Assembly (NCBI GenBank): GCA_963921215.1
Contig: OY992504.1
Location: forward strand, 18,365,036-18,429,035
From: Scoparia ambigualis
Taxonomy: Eukaryota > Arthropoda > Insecta > Lepidoptera > Crambidae
Reading direction: 5' to 3'
Length of the DNA: 64,000 nt
Shown: positions 54,898-64,000 of the stretch, one piece after another
Layout: each line of letters begins with the position of its first letter
Numbering within the stretch: position 1 is the stretch's first letter
Notes under the pieces: generated by a model
Told to the model about the DNA's origin: nothing
The model's database searches: none
The model's input: only the letters and a program-made list of their open reading frames with translations
Made by a program: the position numbers and the translations under genes

Positions 54898-56210
54898 ATG
54901 GCAAGCACCACGATGGAGAGCACGCTACCTATGTCGCCCATTGAGGAAGCCAAAGTCGTTTTGTTTGAGGACGTCACTAATTAGAGTCTGTTCAACAAGG
55001 CGATTAATTATCAGATAGACCGTATTGGATTTGCTCTTACTCAAAGTAAGTCGGTAACAAGGCAGCAGAAACTGGATATCCATGATGCCAAGAACCGCCT
55101 CGGTGACCTTTGCATCATGAAGATACCGGAGCTGCTAAGGGAGTGCCAACCCTCCCAGATTACTGAGGACAGCTTTAGGGAGTTGGGGCATAAACTGGGC
55201 AACAGTACAGAGGCCCTTATGACCGTCCAAAATGAGATGGCCATAGAAGTCCGCAAAGACATCGCGGACAAGGTCGACGAACTGATAAGGCAGAATGAGC
55301 GGCTGGAGGATTTAGTTCGCCTTTCTGGCAATATGCTAACAGCCGCTCTCAAGGACCAACACCCCCTGGCCCACAGTTCGTTGACCGAATCGCCTCTCCA
55401 GCCTGCCCCAGCTACCCTTACCACCTACGCTGCCGTCGCTGCAAGGCGTTTACCACCTATGCCCAAAACACACCCCGCAGTCATAGTTTCGTCCTATGAC
55501 TGCACGCTGAAGCCTCCGGATGTGGTATCCCTTTGGAAAAGGAAGTATCATTCCGGAGGCACAAATACGCGCCCATAAAAATAACGCCACTACCCAAAGC
55601 CAAGCTGAGAGTAGAGTTTGAGGACAGGAAACAATGTGAAGAGACCGTAGCCCGTCATGCCGAAAGCGTTAATTTTGCCGCCAAACAGGCGAAGCGGAGA
55701 CCACCGCTAATCATCCTAAAGGGCATATCTAAGGATGTTGCCCGCGAGGAGTTAGCGGAGGTCCTCGTAGCTCAAAATGACGTGGAGGTGAACCGCATAT
55801 GTTTCCTGACCTCAAACCGCAACCCGACACTGTACAATGCGGTCGTTGAGGTTACCCCCGAGATGCGAAATACCATCTTAGCTCTCGGGCGGCTCAACGT
55901 GGACCACAGTAGGGTCCACGTTGAGGACTTCAGCCGCTTTGTACAGTGTCGGGAATGCCTTCAGTACGGCCACACAAGGGCGAAGTGTAAGTCCGACAGG
56001 AAGCCCTGTGCCCATTGCGCCAGTCCGAGCCACCAAATAGCACAATGCCCCAATAAGACCCAGGGGCCCAACTGCTATAATTGCTCGGCCCATAACCTGC
56101 GTATGGGCACAAGGGTGGATACCGGCCACATCGCCACAAATGCCCGTGAGTGCCCCCACATAAGGTTAATGGTCCTGCGTCTGCAGAGCCAGACCGATTA
56201 CGGGAATTAG
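54898..56210 (+). pseudogene. LINE ORF1 / Gag-like protein with CCHC zinc knuckles, broken
   Basis: The frame opens at ATG 54898 (MASTTMESTLPMSPIEEAKV) and has one in-frame TAG at 54982. It continues through a charged, helix-rich region (IADKVDELIRQNERLEDLVR) that may form a coiled coil. Near 55535 a frameshift leads into the second frame, which runs to a stop at 56210. This part holds a KAKLRVEFEDRKQCEE segment and then knuckles. The first (CRECLQYGHTRAKC) and second (CAHCASPSHQIAQC) are both CX2CX4HX4C. A third (CYNC...GHIATNARECP) is less regular. Such a layout belongs to ORF1 of Jockey- and R1-group LINEs, where the protein binds element RNA. With only one stop and one shift it is young compared with its neighbours. 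No ORF2 follows. Confidence 0.9.
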
Positions 56211-57150
56211 ACTACACTCTACACTAAACAATCTCAACTTAATTATAAATAAATACTATTTAAATTAAAATTACTAATAAATAAAACTAAATCAAAAGTA
56301 AATAGGACAAAATTCACTAAAATAGTCATATTAAGTAAAATTCAACCTATACATTTAAACTATAACAATCATAATAATAAAACTTAACTTAACCTAATTT
56401 AATCTAATTATAATTGAAATAAAACTAAATTTGCCATCACAACGAAACAAAGATAAACTTAATAAATCCCAATAATCTAAAAGTAGATGAAGTCAATTTA
56501 AACGAAATAACCTCAAATAAAAACAAAACAACGTGTATTCAAAACCTGAAAGCATACAAATAACATAAAGTTAACAAAAATAAAATTAAAATAAAACAAA
56601 TCCCCCTAAGAAACAGCAAAAATTTTAAACCAAACAAAAATAAAAGTTTCCCAAAAAGAACCTTAACCATTGGTCGTAGTATAACACTACAGTTTTTAAC
56701 ACAAAAACTAACCTAGTGTTTAACAAATATCAACTAAAAGTGAATCAACTCAATATTAATAAGTCAACAATAAAAATAAAACCAAATTAAGCAATAAATA
56801 TAAAACCAAAGTAAAAATAACACTCAATTCTAAAAAACTTTTCAAAAATTACTACCCTAAAAATCATCACAAACCTAAAATCCCCCAAAGTCCTTAAATC
56901 CTAAAATCCTAAAAACTCAAAAGCCCTGTAATTTCTTTCTTCCCCTCTGACATCTTTTCTTCCCTCTTTCTCCTTACCTTCCCCCCACTATGCGCCCCGC
57001 AATTCGTTAGATATATAAGTATATAAGTATTAAGTAAAATTAGATTCAAGTAATAAGTAAAAACTAGATTTAAGATAAAGTAATAACAAGATCCCCTTCC
57101 TGACCTATGAGGGGGGACACAGTAAATATAAATAAAAAAAATAAAAAAAA
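56211..57150 (+). other. A-rich, G-poor 3' trailer of the ORF1-only unit
   Basis: About 0.9 kb in which A dominates and G is rare on the plus strand until near 56960, after which a C/T-rich stretch and the A-rich tail follow. There is no frame. The leader at 54324-54585 has the same bias, which supports one transcription unit. Confidence 0.7.
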
Positions 57151-57235
57151 TAAAGCTGCGATATTGCAAACGAAATTTTGTTTTAAAAATAGTACCTATA
57201 TCTTTTTTATTTGTTTGTCATTTTACCTATTTATT

Positions 57236-57360
57236 TATTTGTTAAATCACTAACACGATTACATTGATTCAAGATACAGTGACACAATGTTTTATTTATT
57301 TATTAGATCACCAACAAGATTACATTGAATCAAGATACAGTTACACAATGTTAGGGATAC
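57236..57360 (-). repeat. Two-copy tandem repeat in the LINE-C 3' UTR
   Basis: GATTACATTGATTCAAGATA, CAGTGACACAATGTT and GATTACATTGAATCAAGATA, CAGTTACACAATGTT are about 60 bp apart. A doubled end may come from tail slippage during insertion. Confidence 0.8.
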
Positions 57361-57639
57361 AATTTGTAAATGTAAGCTTAATTATAGGTGACAGCTGCAT
57401 GCAAATAAGGTCAACAGCAATGACAAAAAAAATATAAAACTAAAACGGTAAAAAAAATTATAAACTATTTTACTGAAAAATTAGGTAGGTACCTATTATG
57501 AATTAGGTGGCTTGTATAAGGACAATGAATTAACTTTATTCAAAGTATAGCAAAATGTATCTATATTCGTGGACTTAGACAGGGAGTTATACCGGGAAAT
57601 CATTCTATTTAAAGGAGAGAGAGAGAGGAGGAGAGATCC

Positions 57640-57832
57640 ATCTTATCTAAGTCTGTCGCCATAACAACGATGTTTATAGCATTGTTGTGTTCCGACAGTT
57701 TGAGTTAAGACAACCAGTTTCTCAGTGGTTGAGCATTCCGGGTGAAGCGCGCTTCCACCTTCGGCCTTATCGTCACTTATCATCAGGTGAGATGAAGGCC
57801 AAGCACTTACCCGTTGTAGACAAAAAAAAATA
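57640..57832 (+). mobile_element. SINE-delta inserted in LINE-C
   Basis: TCTGTCGCCATAACAACGAT, TTCTCAGTGGTTGAGCATTC, CATCAGGTGAGATGAAGGCC and an A run (57822-57830) form a complete SINE-like unit. It breaks the LINE-C C-terminal frame, which ends in a false FFFVYNG read from the A run. Exact ends and TSD are unclear. Confidence 0.75.
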
Positions 57833-58197
57833 GGCCTAGATTTGACTTAAAGCTCCTCGTAACAAACCAATTATATCGAGAAGTTCTAGGCAGCCTGAAT
57901 GGAGCATTTAAATTCACCCTCGATAGCAGAGCAGGACAGTCCATAATATGACCATTTACGAGGTTATGCAGAAAACTAACGTCTAACATATTCCTGCGAT
58001 CCTGGAGGGACAGTAATTTGAAGTGTTATATCTGTCTTCATAGTGAGGTAGTTTTTTTGCCAGATTTTAACCGTATGACAAATGCCTTAGAAATCTCTTT
58101 GGAACCCTCTCAATCTTTTTAACATAAACTCGTAGTGCGGGTTCCACACCGGACTACAATATTCTAATCTACTTCGCACTAGCGCATTATATAAAAC

Positions 58198-61100
58198 GGT
58201 GCGGTGACAGCAGGGTCAAGGTCCGGTGGGAGTCTTTGTGGACGCATTGTTCGGTTGACGTGAGTCGATTCGCCGGCCAGGGAGACCCGTAGAAACGGTG
58301 GTGCCGCTGGCCGCCCGCGGCATAGTACAGGAGCCCAACTAGGGCTAACCACCCTAGGAGGCTGCTCCACCAGGCCGCGCATAATCCTGAGGTGGCTTGT
58401 CGTGCCGGCTGGTGACCGGATTGGTGAGACCCAGCGACTACTTTCGGGGAGGTACGGGAGCCCTTCCGTCTGGCGGGTCGATTAACGTTTTACCGAACAA
58501 CTACATGCCTGGTGCATGTTAGTCTCCCACACTTTGTCTTTTCCCCTTGCCACCACAGCATCTTCTTTTACTCACGCCCCCATCCAACCACCATGTCAGT
58601 GTCCAACAACAATTTGTTTATTATTATTATTTGTTTATTATTTAATTAATTAACATAGTTATATTACCAATTACATTAATTTTAATCTATATGAATTACA
58701 AAGAATAATAAATACTATTAAAATTAAAATATTAAATTATAATTAGACGTTACATTATTATCATTATTACGAAATGCAGAAACAATGCAGGTCAGACAGC
58801 GGCATCCCACTTCCCTGCCACCAAGTCGCTTTTGGAGTGGAGCTCACTAAAATCCGTGGACTGCATTGAAACCTCAACGCCATCCACCAACACCTTGAGA
58901 CGGCCCGGCCTGCATTGCTCTTTCTGACGGAGACACAGATCCGCTGTCCTGCCGACATTGCATATCTGCACTACCCCGGCTACGTGCTTAAGGAATGCTT
59001 CCTCGCGAAAGCCGGAGTATGCCTTTTCGTCAGGACGGACGTTTGCTGTCGACGTTTGCGCAGCTTGAAGGACCCCTCCTTCTCCATCCTATGGGTATAC
59101 GTGGATCTTGGTTCCGAGAGCCATGTCTACGCTTGCCTGTACCGTTCCCACTCCGGAGACCAAGAGACAACTCGACTATTCGATTACCTGAGCCAAGCAG
59201 TTGACAACGTAGAGGAGCGGTTTCCGTCTGCCGATGTGGTTTTAGGAGATTTTAATGCCCACCATGAGACCTGGTTCGGCCAAATAGACTATGCAGGCCG
59301 AACTGCCCACGCATTCGCTCTCACGCATGATCTGACACAACTGGTTCTCCAGCCCACCAGGATTCTAGATGTATCGGGACAAGGGCCCTCCCTGCTAGAC
59401 TTACTGGTGAAGAGGCGACCAGCCGGGTACAGAGTGTCGATAAGTGCTCCGTTGGGCACTTCTGACCATTGCCTGGTTGGTGCCACCGTACTGCGCCGTA
59501 AAAGCTCTTCCTCAGTGGAGTCTGGGACTGGGAGGGACCCATCGGAGAGTGCCTCTGCTGTCGCTGACGAGATCATGTTGGGGATGGAATATTACATTCC
59601 CTACACTGATGCCGTCAGCGGAAGTAAGGCGCGCCCTTGGTTTAATCGCGAATGCGCCAAAGCTGTTGAACTTAAACAGGCGGCGTATCGCGCTTGGAAC
59701 AAGGCTCGCACGCTCAACGATCGTAACATCTTCACTCAAGGTAGTCTTCAACAAGGCCACCGAAGTCTGCAAGAGAACTCTCTCGAGAGCGAATGCCCAG
59801 CGCGTTGCTCGCGTTGGCCAAGAGCTGTTGTTGCAACCAAAGGGTAGCCAAAGTTATTGGCGACTGGCCAAACCGGTGCAAGCCAACTTTTGCGCGCCTT
59901 CTCTGCCCCCACTGCGGTAGCGGTAACAAGGGCTCGTTGGCCCATCGGCCTCTAGACAAGGCTAACCTCGTAGTGAAGCTCTTTGCGGCGAATTAGCGCT
60001 TCGATGACTGCGGCTCGGAACCACCTACCATCCCTCACTGTGGTTCCTCAATGCCTGACGTCCAAATCAGACAACGTGACGTCCGTGCCGTGCTGCAGTC
60101 ACTTGATGTGGGGAAGGCTAGCGGTCCTGACGGTATACCGGCAGTCGTACTTAAAAAAATGTGCTCCCGAATTTTCTCCAGTATTGACACGCCTATACCA
60201 CCTCTCGTACTCTATTGAGATTGTGCCGGAGGCTTGGAGAAAGGCGAACGTCCAGCCGTTCCCAAAAAAAGGGGATAGGTCCGACCCAGCCAACTATCGA
60301 CCTATTGCTGTCACCTCTGTCCTTTGCAAGGTTTTTGAGCGAATCATAAACAGGCAACTCATTCGCTACCTAGAAGATCACTCCCTGATTCATGATCGAC
60401 AATACGGGTTTAGACCGAAACGATCAACGGGTGATCTCCTGGCGTTCATAACACATTGTGAGACAAAAAAGCACTGGCTGTTAGCCCGGACATCTCCAAG
60501 GCTTTCGATCGAGTTTGGCATCGTTCGCTTCTCTCCAAGCTTTCGTCATACGGCTTGCCACCTCGCCTATGCGATTGGGTCGCCGGGTTTCTGCATGAGC
60601 GCAACATTCGCGTACTCTCAGTGCCTCACAGTTTCTGCAGGTGAACGCCGGAGTGCCGCAGGGTTCTATAATATCGCCCACGCTCTTCCTTCTGCATATC
60701 AATGACATGTTATCCTTGGGTAACATTCATTGCTATGCAGACGACAGAACAGTACATCGGCGTTATTTGGGTCACCCTGCAGCAAAGCAAGCCGATGTAG
60801 TAGAGTCGAGAGGGAAGATTGTCATTGAGCTGGACGAGGAGTTAGACCACATTTATAAATGGGGCTCTGATAACCTGGTCCAGTTCAATGCCAAAAAAAC
60901 ACAGGTCTGCACTGTCACGGCTAAAAAGTCCGCATTTCTCCCCCAACCCTCCTTCCAGAGCAACCTATCCAGACTGGTCTCAGTTTCTTAGGTATGGACA
61001 TACACGGCGACCTCAACCCGAAGAGCTATATTGAGAGCAATATAACCACAGCCTCATGTAAACTCGGAATCCTGAACAAAGTGAAGCGGTTCTTCACGCC

Positions 61101-61665
61101 GGAGCAACGTTGTCTTTTGTATGAGACTCAGGTGGAGTATTGCTCTCATCTTTGGAACGGATCTGCCAAGTACTTGCTCGAAGCTCTTGACAGGTTGCAA
61201 AGACGTGCTGTCCGTATTATCGGTAACGATGACGTTACAACTAGTCTGGAGCCGTTACAGCTACGTAGGGACATTGCTTCCCTTAGTGCTTTCTACCGCC
61301 TTTACCACGGTGAATGCTCTGAGGAGCTCTTTGACCTCATCCCTGCCTCTCCTTTCCTTTCCAGATCGACGCGTGCAAGTCTTAGAAGCCACCCTCATAC
61401 CGTACTGACCATCAAGACACGTACCAAAAAGTTTGAACAATCGTTCTTTTGCCGAACTGCCCGTATGTGGAATGCGCTTCCAGCACACGTGTTTCCCTCC
61501 TCTTTCTCTCCCGGGTTATTTAAGCGGGGCGTGAAAAAGCATTTATGCAGGCCGCGATAGTGTGAGCGTTCGGCATAGCGTGTTAGCGCTGTAATGAACG
61601 CTTTCACTGGCTGCTTTTCATCAAGCAAAGTGAGGCCATTATGGCGTGCCACAATAAAAAAATAA
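58198..61665 (+). mobile_element. LINE-B, plus strand, inserted in LINE-C
   Basis: It has a GC-rich leader from about 58198 (GGTGCGGTGACAGCAGGG region), an AT-rich stretch at 58605-58770, ORF2 from 58774 and a 3' UTR ending CACAATAAAAAAATAAATA near 61665. LINE-C sequence is found on both sides in the opposite orientation. No ORF1 is attached. About 0.5 kb of LINE-C appears to be missing at the junction, so the insertion was either accompanied or followed by a deletion. Confidence 0.8.
58774..61560 (+). pseudogene. LINE-B ORF2: endonuclease and reverse transcriptase, frameshifted
   Basis: A frame from ATG 58774 reads VAFGVELTKIRGLH and hits TGA at 58867, then continues LNAIHQHLETARPALLFLTE. 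The apurinic-type endonuclease follows with VLGDFNAHHETW (59242) and GTSDHCLV (59458), which hold catalytic D, N and H residues. After shifts near 59735 and 59920 the reverse transcriptase appears: NYRPIAVTSVLCKVFERI, then DRQYGFRPKRSTGDLLAF, ISKAFDRVWHRSLLSKL in another frame, AGVPQGSIISPTLFLLHI and YADD at 60734-60745. A last break near 60991 leads to the C-terminal domain (LGILNKVKRFFTPEQRCLLY to FKRGVKKHLCRPR) ending at 61560. It belongs to the same Jockey/CR1-like group as LINE-A. At least four frame breaks show that it is inactive. Confidence 0.95.
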
Positions 61666-61925
61666 ATATATCGTTGATAAAAATATTAAAAAGAACAGGC
61701 CCAAGGTTTGAGCCTTGTGGCACTCCAGAGTGAACCTTAATAGGGTCTGAGGTGTACCCATTCACCACAATCATTGACTTTCGATCACCCAGATATAATT
61801 CACACCAGTCCAATAACTTTCCAGTGATTCCAATTGAGGATAATTTTTGAACTAAAACACTGTGATTGACAGCATCAAATGCTTTACTTAAGTCGGTATA
61901 AATGACATCGACCGACTTTCCGTTA
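61666..61925 (-). pseudogene. LINE-C reverse transcriptase palm fragment (antisense)
   Basis: On the minus strand the frame reads GKSVDVIYTDLSKAFDAVNH, then LLDWCELYLGDRKSMIV and SGVPQGSNLGPVLFNIFIND before running into LINE-B. YTDLSKAFD carries the first catalytic aspartate. The missing next block would be YADD. The frame is open here, unlike most relics in the window. Confidence 0.9.
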
Positions 61926-61930
61926 TGTTT

Positions 61931-62170
61931 GGTAGGTCTAGAGAGATGGTGAGCTCATCGCTGCTCTATGCTATTGAATATATGTGCAGTATTTAGTCCT
62001 TTAGTCTCCTTTATACGACACCAAGCGAAGACATGGGTCGTTAGAATTTTGGTAGGTTTAGATAGGTGGTGAGCCCATCGCCGCTCTATGCTGTTGGATA
62101 TATATGCAGTATTTAGTCTTTTAGTGCCTTTTACGACACCTAAGCGAAGAGATGGATCGTTAGGATTCTA
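61931..62170 (-). repeat. Rpt-A fragments in a tandem pair
   Basis: Two consecutive copies of about 115 bp each contain GGTGAGCTCATCGCTGCTCT or GGTGAGCCCATCGCCGCTCT, CAGTATTTAGTC, TACGACACC and AGCGAAGA. They share the private changes CAGTATTTAGTC and AAGCGAAGA, so they arose by local duplication. Confidence 0.85.
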
Positions 62171-63153
62171 TTAATGAGCTGCCACCACACAGCTCCATAT
62201 GCGTGAGACATCATTTTAATTAGTTAAAAAAGTCAATTAACCTAAACTTGGCAAAAAATATACGTTAAGGAGTGGTTAAAACACCAAAGTTTTATTTTAA
62301 AAGCTTTCATATGTACCTATAAATACTTGTAGATGGAACATAAAATGATTCTCTAAAGCCGTGAGCATCGTGTTTGTAAGTTGAGCTGGAAAGTTTATGT
62401 TAAACTTTATCCTGCCCAGAAAGTGCTTGGCTACTCTCTGACCATAAGTGCTAATCTCGTGGAGATGAGAACAAGAAAGTTCAATACGATGAACATTTAA
62501 CAAACTGGAGGCACACCTGATCCAACAAAATCGAATAGGAAACTATTAGCTCCAACGGGTAAGACTGTACTTTAGTGGTTATATTTAATAAATTACTTAC
62601 ATGTAAAATAATAAAAGCCAGACAATTTTTGTTCAAAAGGACAAAGCCCACGGCCCATACATTTGAAAACCTGACAATGAGTAGCTTGTTTAAAAGATCT
62701 TGGTAGCCAAATGTAATCTATTAAATTTCTGTGTATTGGTTTATATTTAGATTTTTTATTAGAAGCCAGAGTTGTGTGAGAGAAAATAACAATTTAAATT
62801 TTGTAGTTGGACATTGTTTTTTTGAAGTTTTTCGGCAACATACAACCTAATAGCTAAACCTGCTTTATACCACTTTTGATTCAATTAATCATCCACAACA
62901 TATATTTATTATTAAAGAAGCCAATAGTCAAGAATATACACATGAGTTTCATTTAACTAAAAATAACGAAATGGATCACCACAGACAACAGTGACAGAAA
63001 GAGCTGACAACTTAGAAGTCAAAAATACGTTTCGTTGTACCCTTGTTAAGTCAATTCATGATGATGAACTATGTGTAACTTGTGTTAATAACAATTATTA
63101 TATATTTAAAATATTATTATATTTTTATAAACATCAAATTAATTAGGAAGTGT
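62171..63153. other. No gene recognised
   Basis: AT-rich DNA. A minus-strand frame of 68 codons (62297-62503) has no motif. Confidence 0.35.
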
Positions 63154-63621
63154 ATAGAGTGCCACAAGCGGCACTGTATCTCTATCGGTTAGGGAACCGT
63201 AAGTTTTGCAGTATAATAGTGACGCCGCCTAAGCTGCCGTAAAGTTTTCGTTAGACAACAGAAATACTAGCTGCCCTACTCCTGTAGGTCACGTGATAGG
63301 TTAGAAATTTAAGAAAATCGTGAAGCGCAGCGTAGCGATTGTCTTGAATTTCGAGGTTATTTTTTTTATTAGACAACAGAAATCTAACTCCATACAAAAA
63401 TATCTTTTAAATAATAAGTCGTCTGAACATTATGACAAATAAAAAATATGTTACGGTTCCCGAACCGATTGAGATATAATGCCGCTCAAATTACGGCATC
63501 GTAACCGATCGTACTAAGTTGCCGCTTGTGGCACTCTATTCACTGCCTACACTTTGTACTAGGATGCCGTAATTACGGCATCGTAACCGATCGTACTAGA
63601 ATGCCGCTTGCGGCACTCTAT
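63154..63621. mobile_element. MITE with 20-bp perfect TIRs and a duplicated right end
   Basis: ATAGAGTGCCACAAGCGGCA at 63154-63173 is the exact reverse complement of 63520-63539. The right end is repeated once more, ending 63621 (TGCCGCTTGCGGCACTCTAT). Both right copies are preceded by ATCGTAACCGATCGTACTA. TA lies at the outer edges and may be the TSD of a Tc1/mariner-type insertion. There is no coding frame. Confidence 0.8.
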
Positions 63622-64000
63622 CCACAGCCAATTAATTAATATATTTATTGTTAACAGTTTAACAGGCGGAAGGCTTTGAGTGGCAGAGTGCGTTCAAAAA
63701 ACTTGAATTGGTTCCTACCATAGGAAAAATTAAACTTAGAATTACATTGTTTCCTGACTTTAAAGGAAAACTATGATAGCATGGTTAGATTTAGTGAATT
63801 TTGAGCTATTTTGGCCAACACTATTTTTATTTATACATTCTCAAGACAAAACTGGTCCAAAATGAGCATTGTCCTTTTGTATGTTAAAGGCAAATTAAAC
63901 AGTTGAATGCAATATTTGTTATCTTTATTACTGCCTATTAAATTGCACGACTGTTAATATAAAATATAAGCTTTAATATTCTTACAGTTAGCCAAACGTC
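63622..64000. other. No feature seen
   Basis: AT-rich end of the window without recognisable structure. Confidence 0.35.

Larger units (their letters stand above)
54324..57150 (+). mobile_element. ORF1-only LINE-derived retroposon with 12-bp TSD
   Basis: TAAAGCTGCGAT is duplicated at 54312-54323 and 57151-57162, and the 3' end is A-rich (AATAAAAAAAATAAAAAAAA). Within these bounds lie a 5' leader, one ORF1-like gene (54898-56210) and an A-rich 3' trailer of about 0.93 kb. There is no endonuclease or reverse transcriptase. Because the TSD closes directly around this content, the lack of ORF2 was present when the unit inserted. Confidence 0.85.
57180..58197 (-). pseudogene. LINE-C ORF2 C-terminus and 3' UTR (antisense)
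   Basis: On the minus strand the pieces are VLYNALVRSRLEYCSPVWNP, then ERVPKRFLRHLSYG and LVNGHIMDCPALLSRVNLNA. After a SINE the frame resumes with SLSPLNRMISRYNSL and TFCYTLNKVN before a stop. This is the C-terminal domain of an RTE/Jockey-like LINE. The 3' UTR (57180-57480) contains two tandem copies of a 60-base block with GATTACATTGATTCAAGATA. Several frames are used, so the copy is dead. Its upstream part lies on the far side of LINE-B, at 61666-61925. Confidence 0.85.

Overview
The window reads as AT-rich, intron- or intergenic-type nuclear DNA from a moth or butterfly (Lepidoptera). The main reasons are a Lep1-like Helitron, SINEs ending in ATG/GAT repeats, LINE tails of (TTTGAC)n and TTCTATTC type, and CCTAA-type tracts. 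No intact host gene, rRNA or functional tRNA was found. Almost every coding signal belongs to a transposable element, and every one is broken by stops or frameshifts.

Layout. 1-2.4 kb: a retroelement gag relic on the minus strand, interrupted by a SINE with a target-site duplication (TSD) and lying between inverted arms of about 180 bp. 2.66-5.04 kb: a 5'-truncated LINE (LINE-A, minus strand). 5.6-6.2 kb: a retroposon tail. 10.5-12.9 kb: a CACTG-ended DNA transposon with subterminal repeats and a broken, intron-containing SAM-like gene. 13-23 kb: SINEs, LINE ends, a Helitron and a 385-bp sequence present twice without a difference. 24.7-27.5 kb: three MITE-like elements, one with 34-bp perfect ends and an 8-bp TSD. 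28-32 kb: fragments of a LINE and a Tc1-like transposase. 33.2-34.4 kb: a GC-rich block inside an inverted-repeat element. 35-41 kb: SINEs, a large palindrome and Rpt-A copies. 41.6-42.2 kb: three LTRs separated only by a tRNA-Tyr-type primer-binding site. 42.2-49.2 kb: palindromic elements, one nested in another. 54.3-57.2 kb: a TSD-bounded retroposon that carries only an ORF1 with zinc knuckles. 57.2-61.9 kb: a LINE (LINE-B, plus strand) inserted into an antisense LINE (LINE-C).

How the parts relate. Autonomous elements (LINE, LTR, Tc1) survive only as dead copies. The better-preserved insertions are non-autonomous: SINEs, MITEs, the ORF1-only unit and the LTR-PBS array. Several share terminal sequence with LINEs and presumably used their enzymes. 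The strongest candidates for new biology are the triple LTR-PBS array, the ORF1-only retroposon, the SAM-gene-bearing CACTG element and the tRNA/5S-like SINE. All family assignments come from reading the sequence by eye, without database searches.
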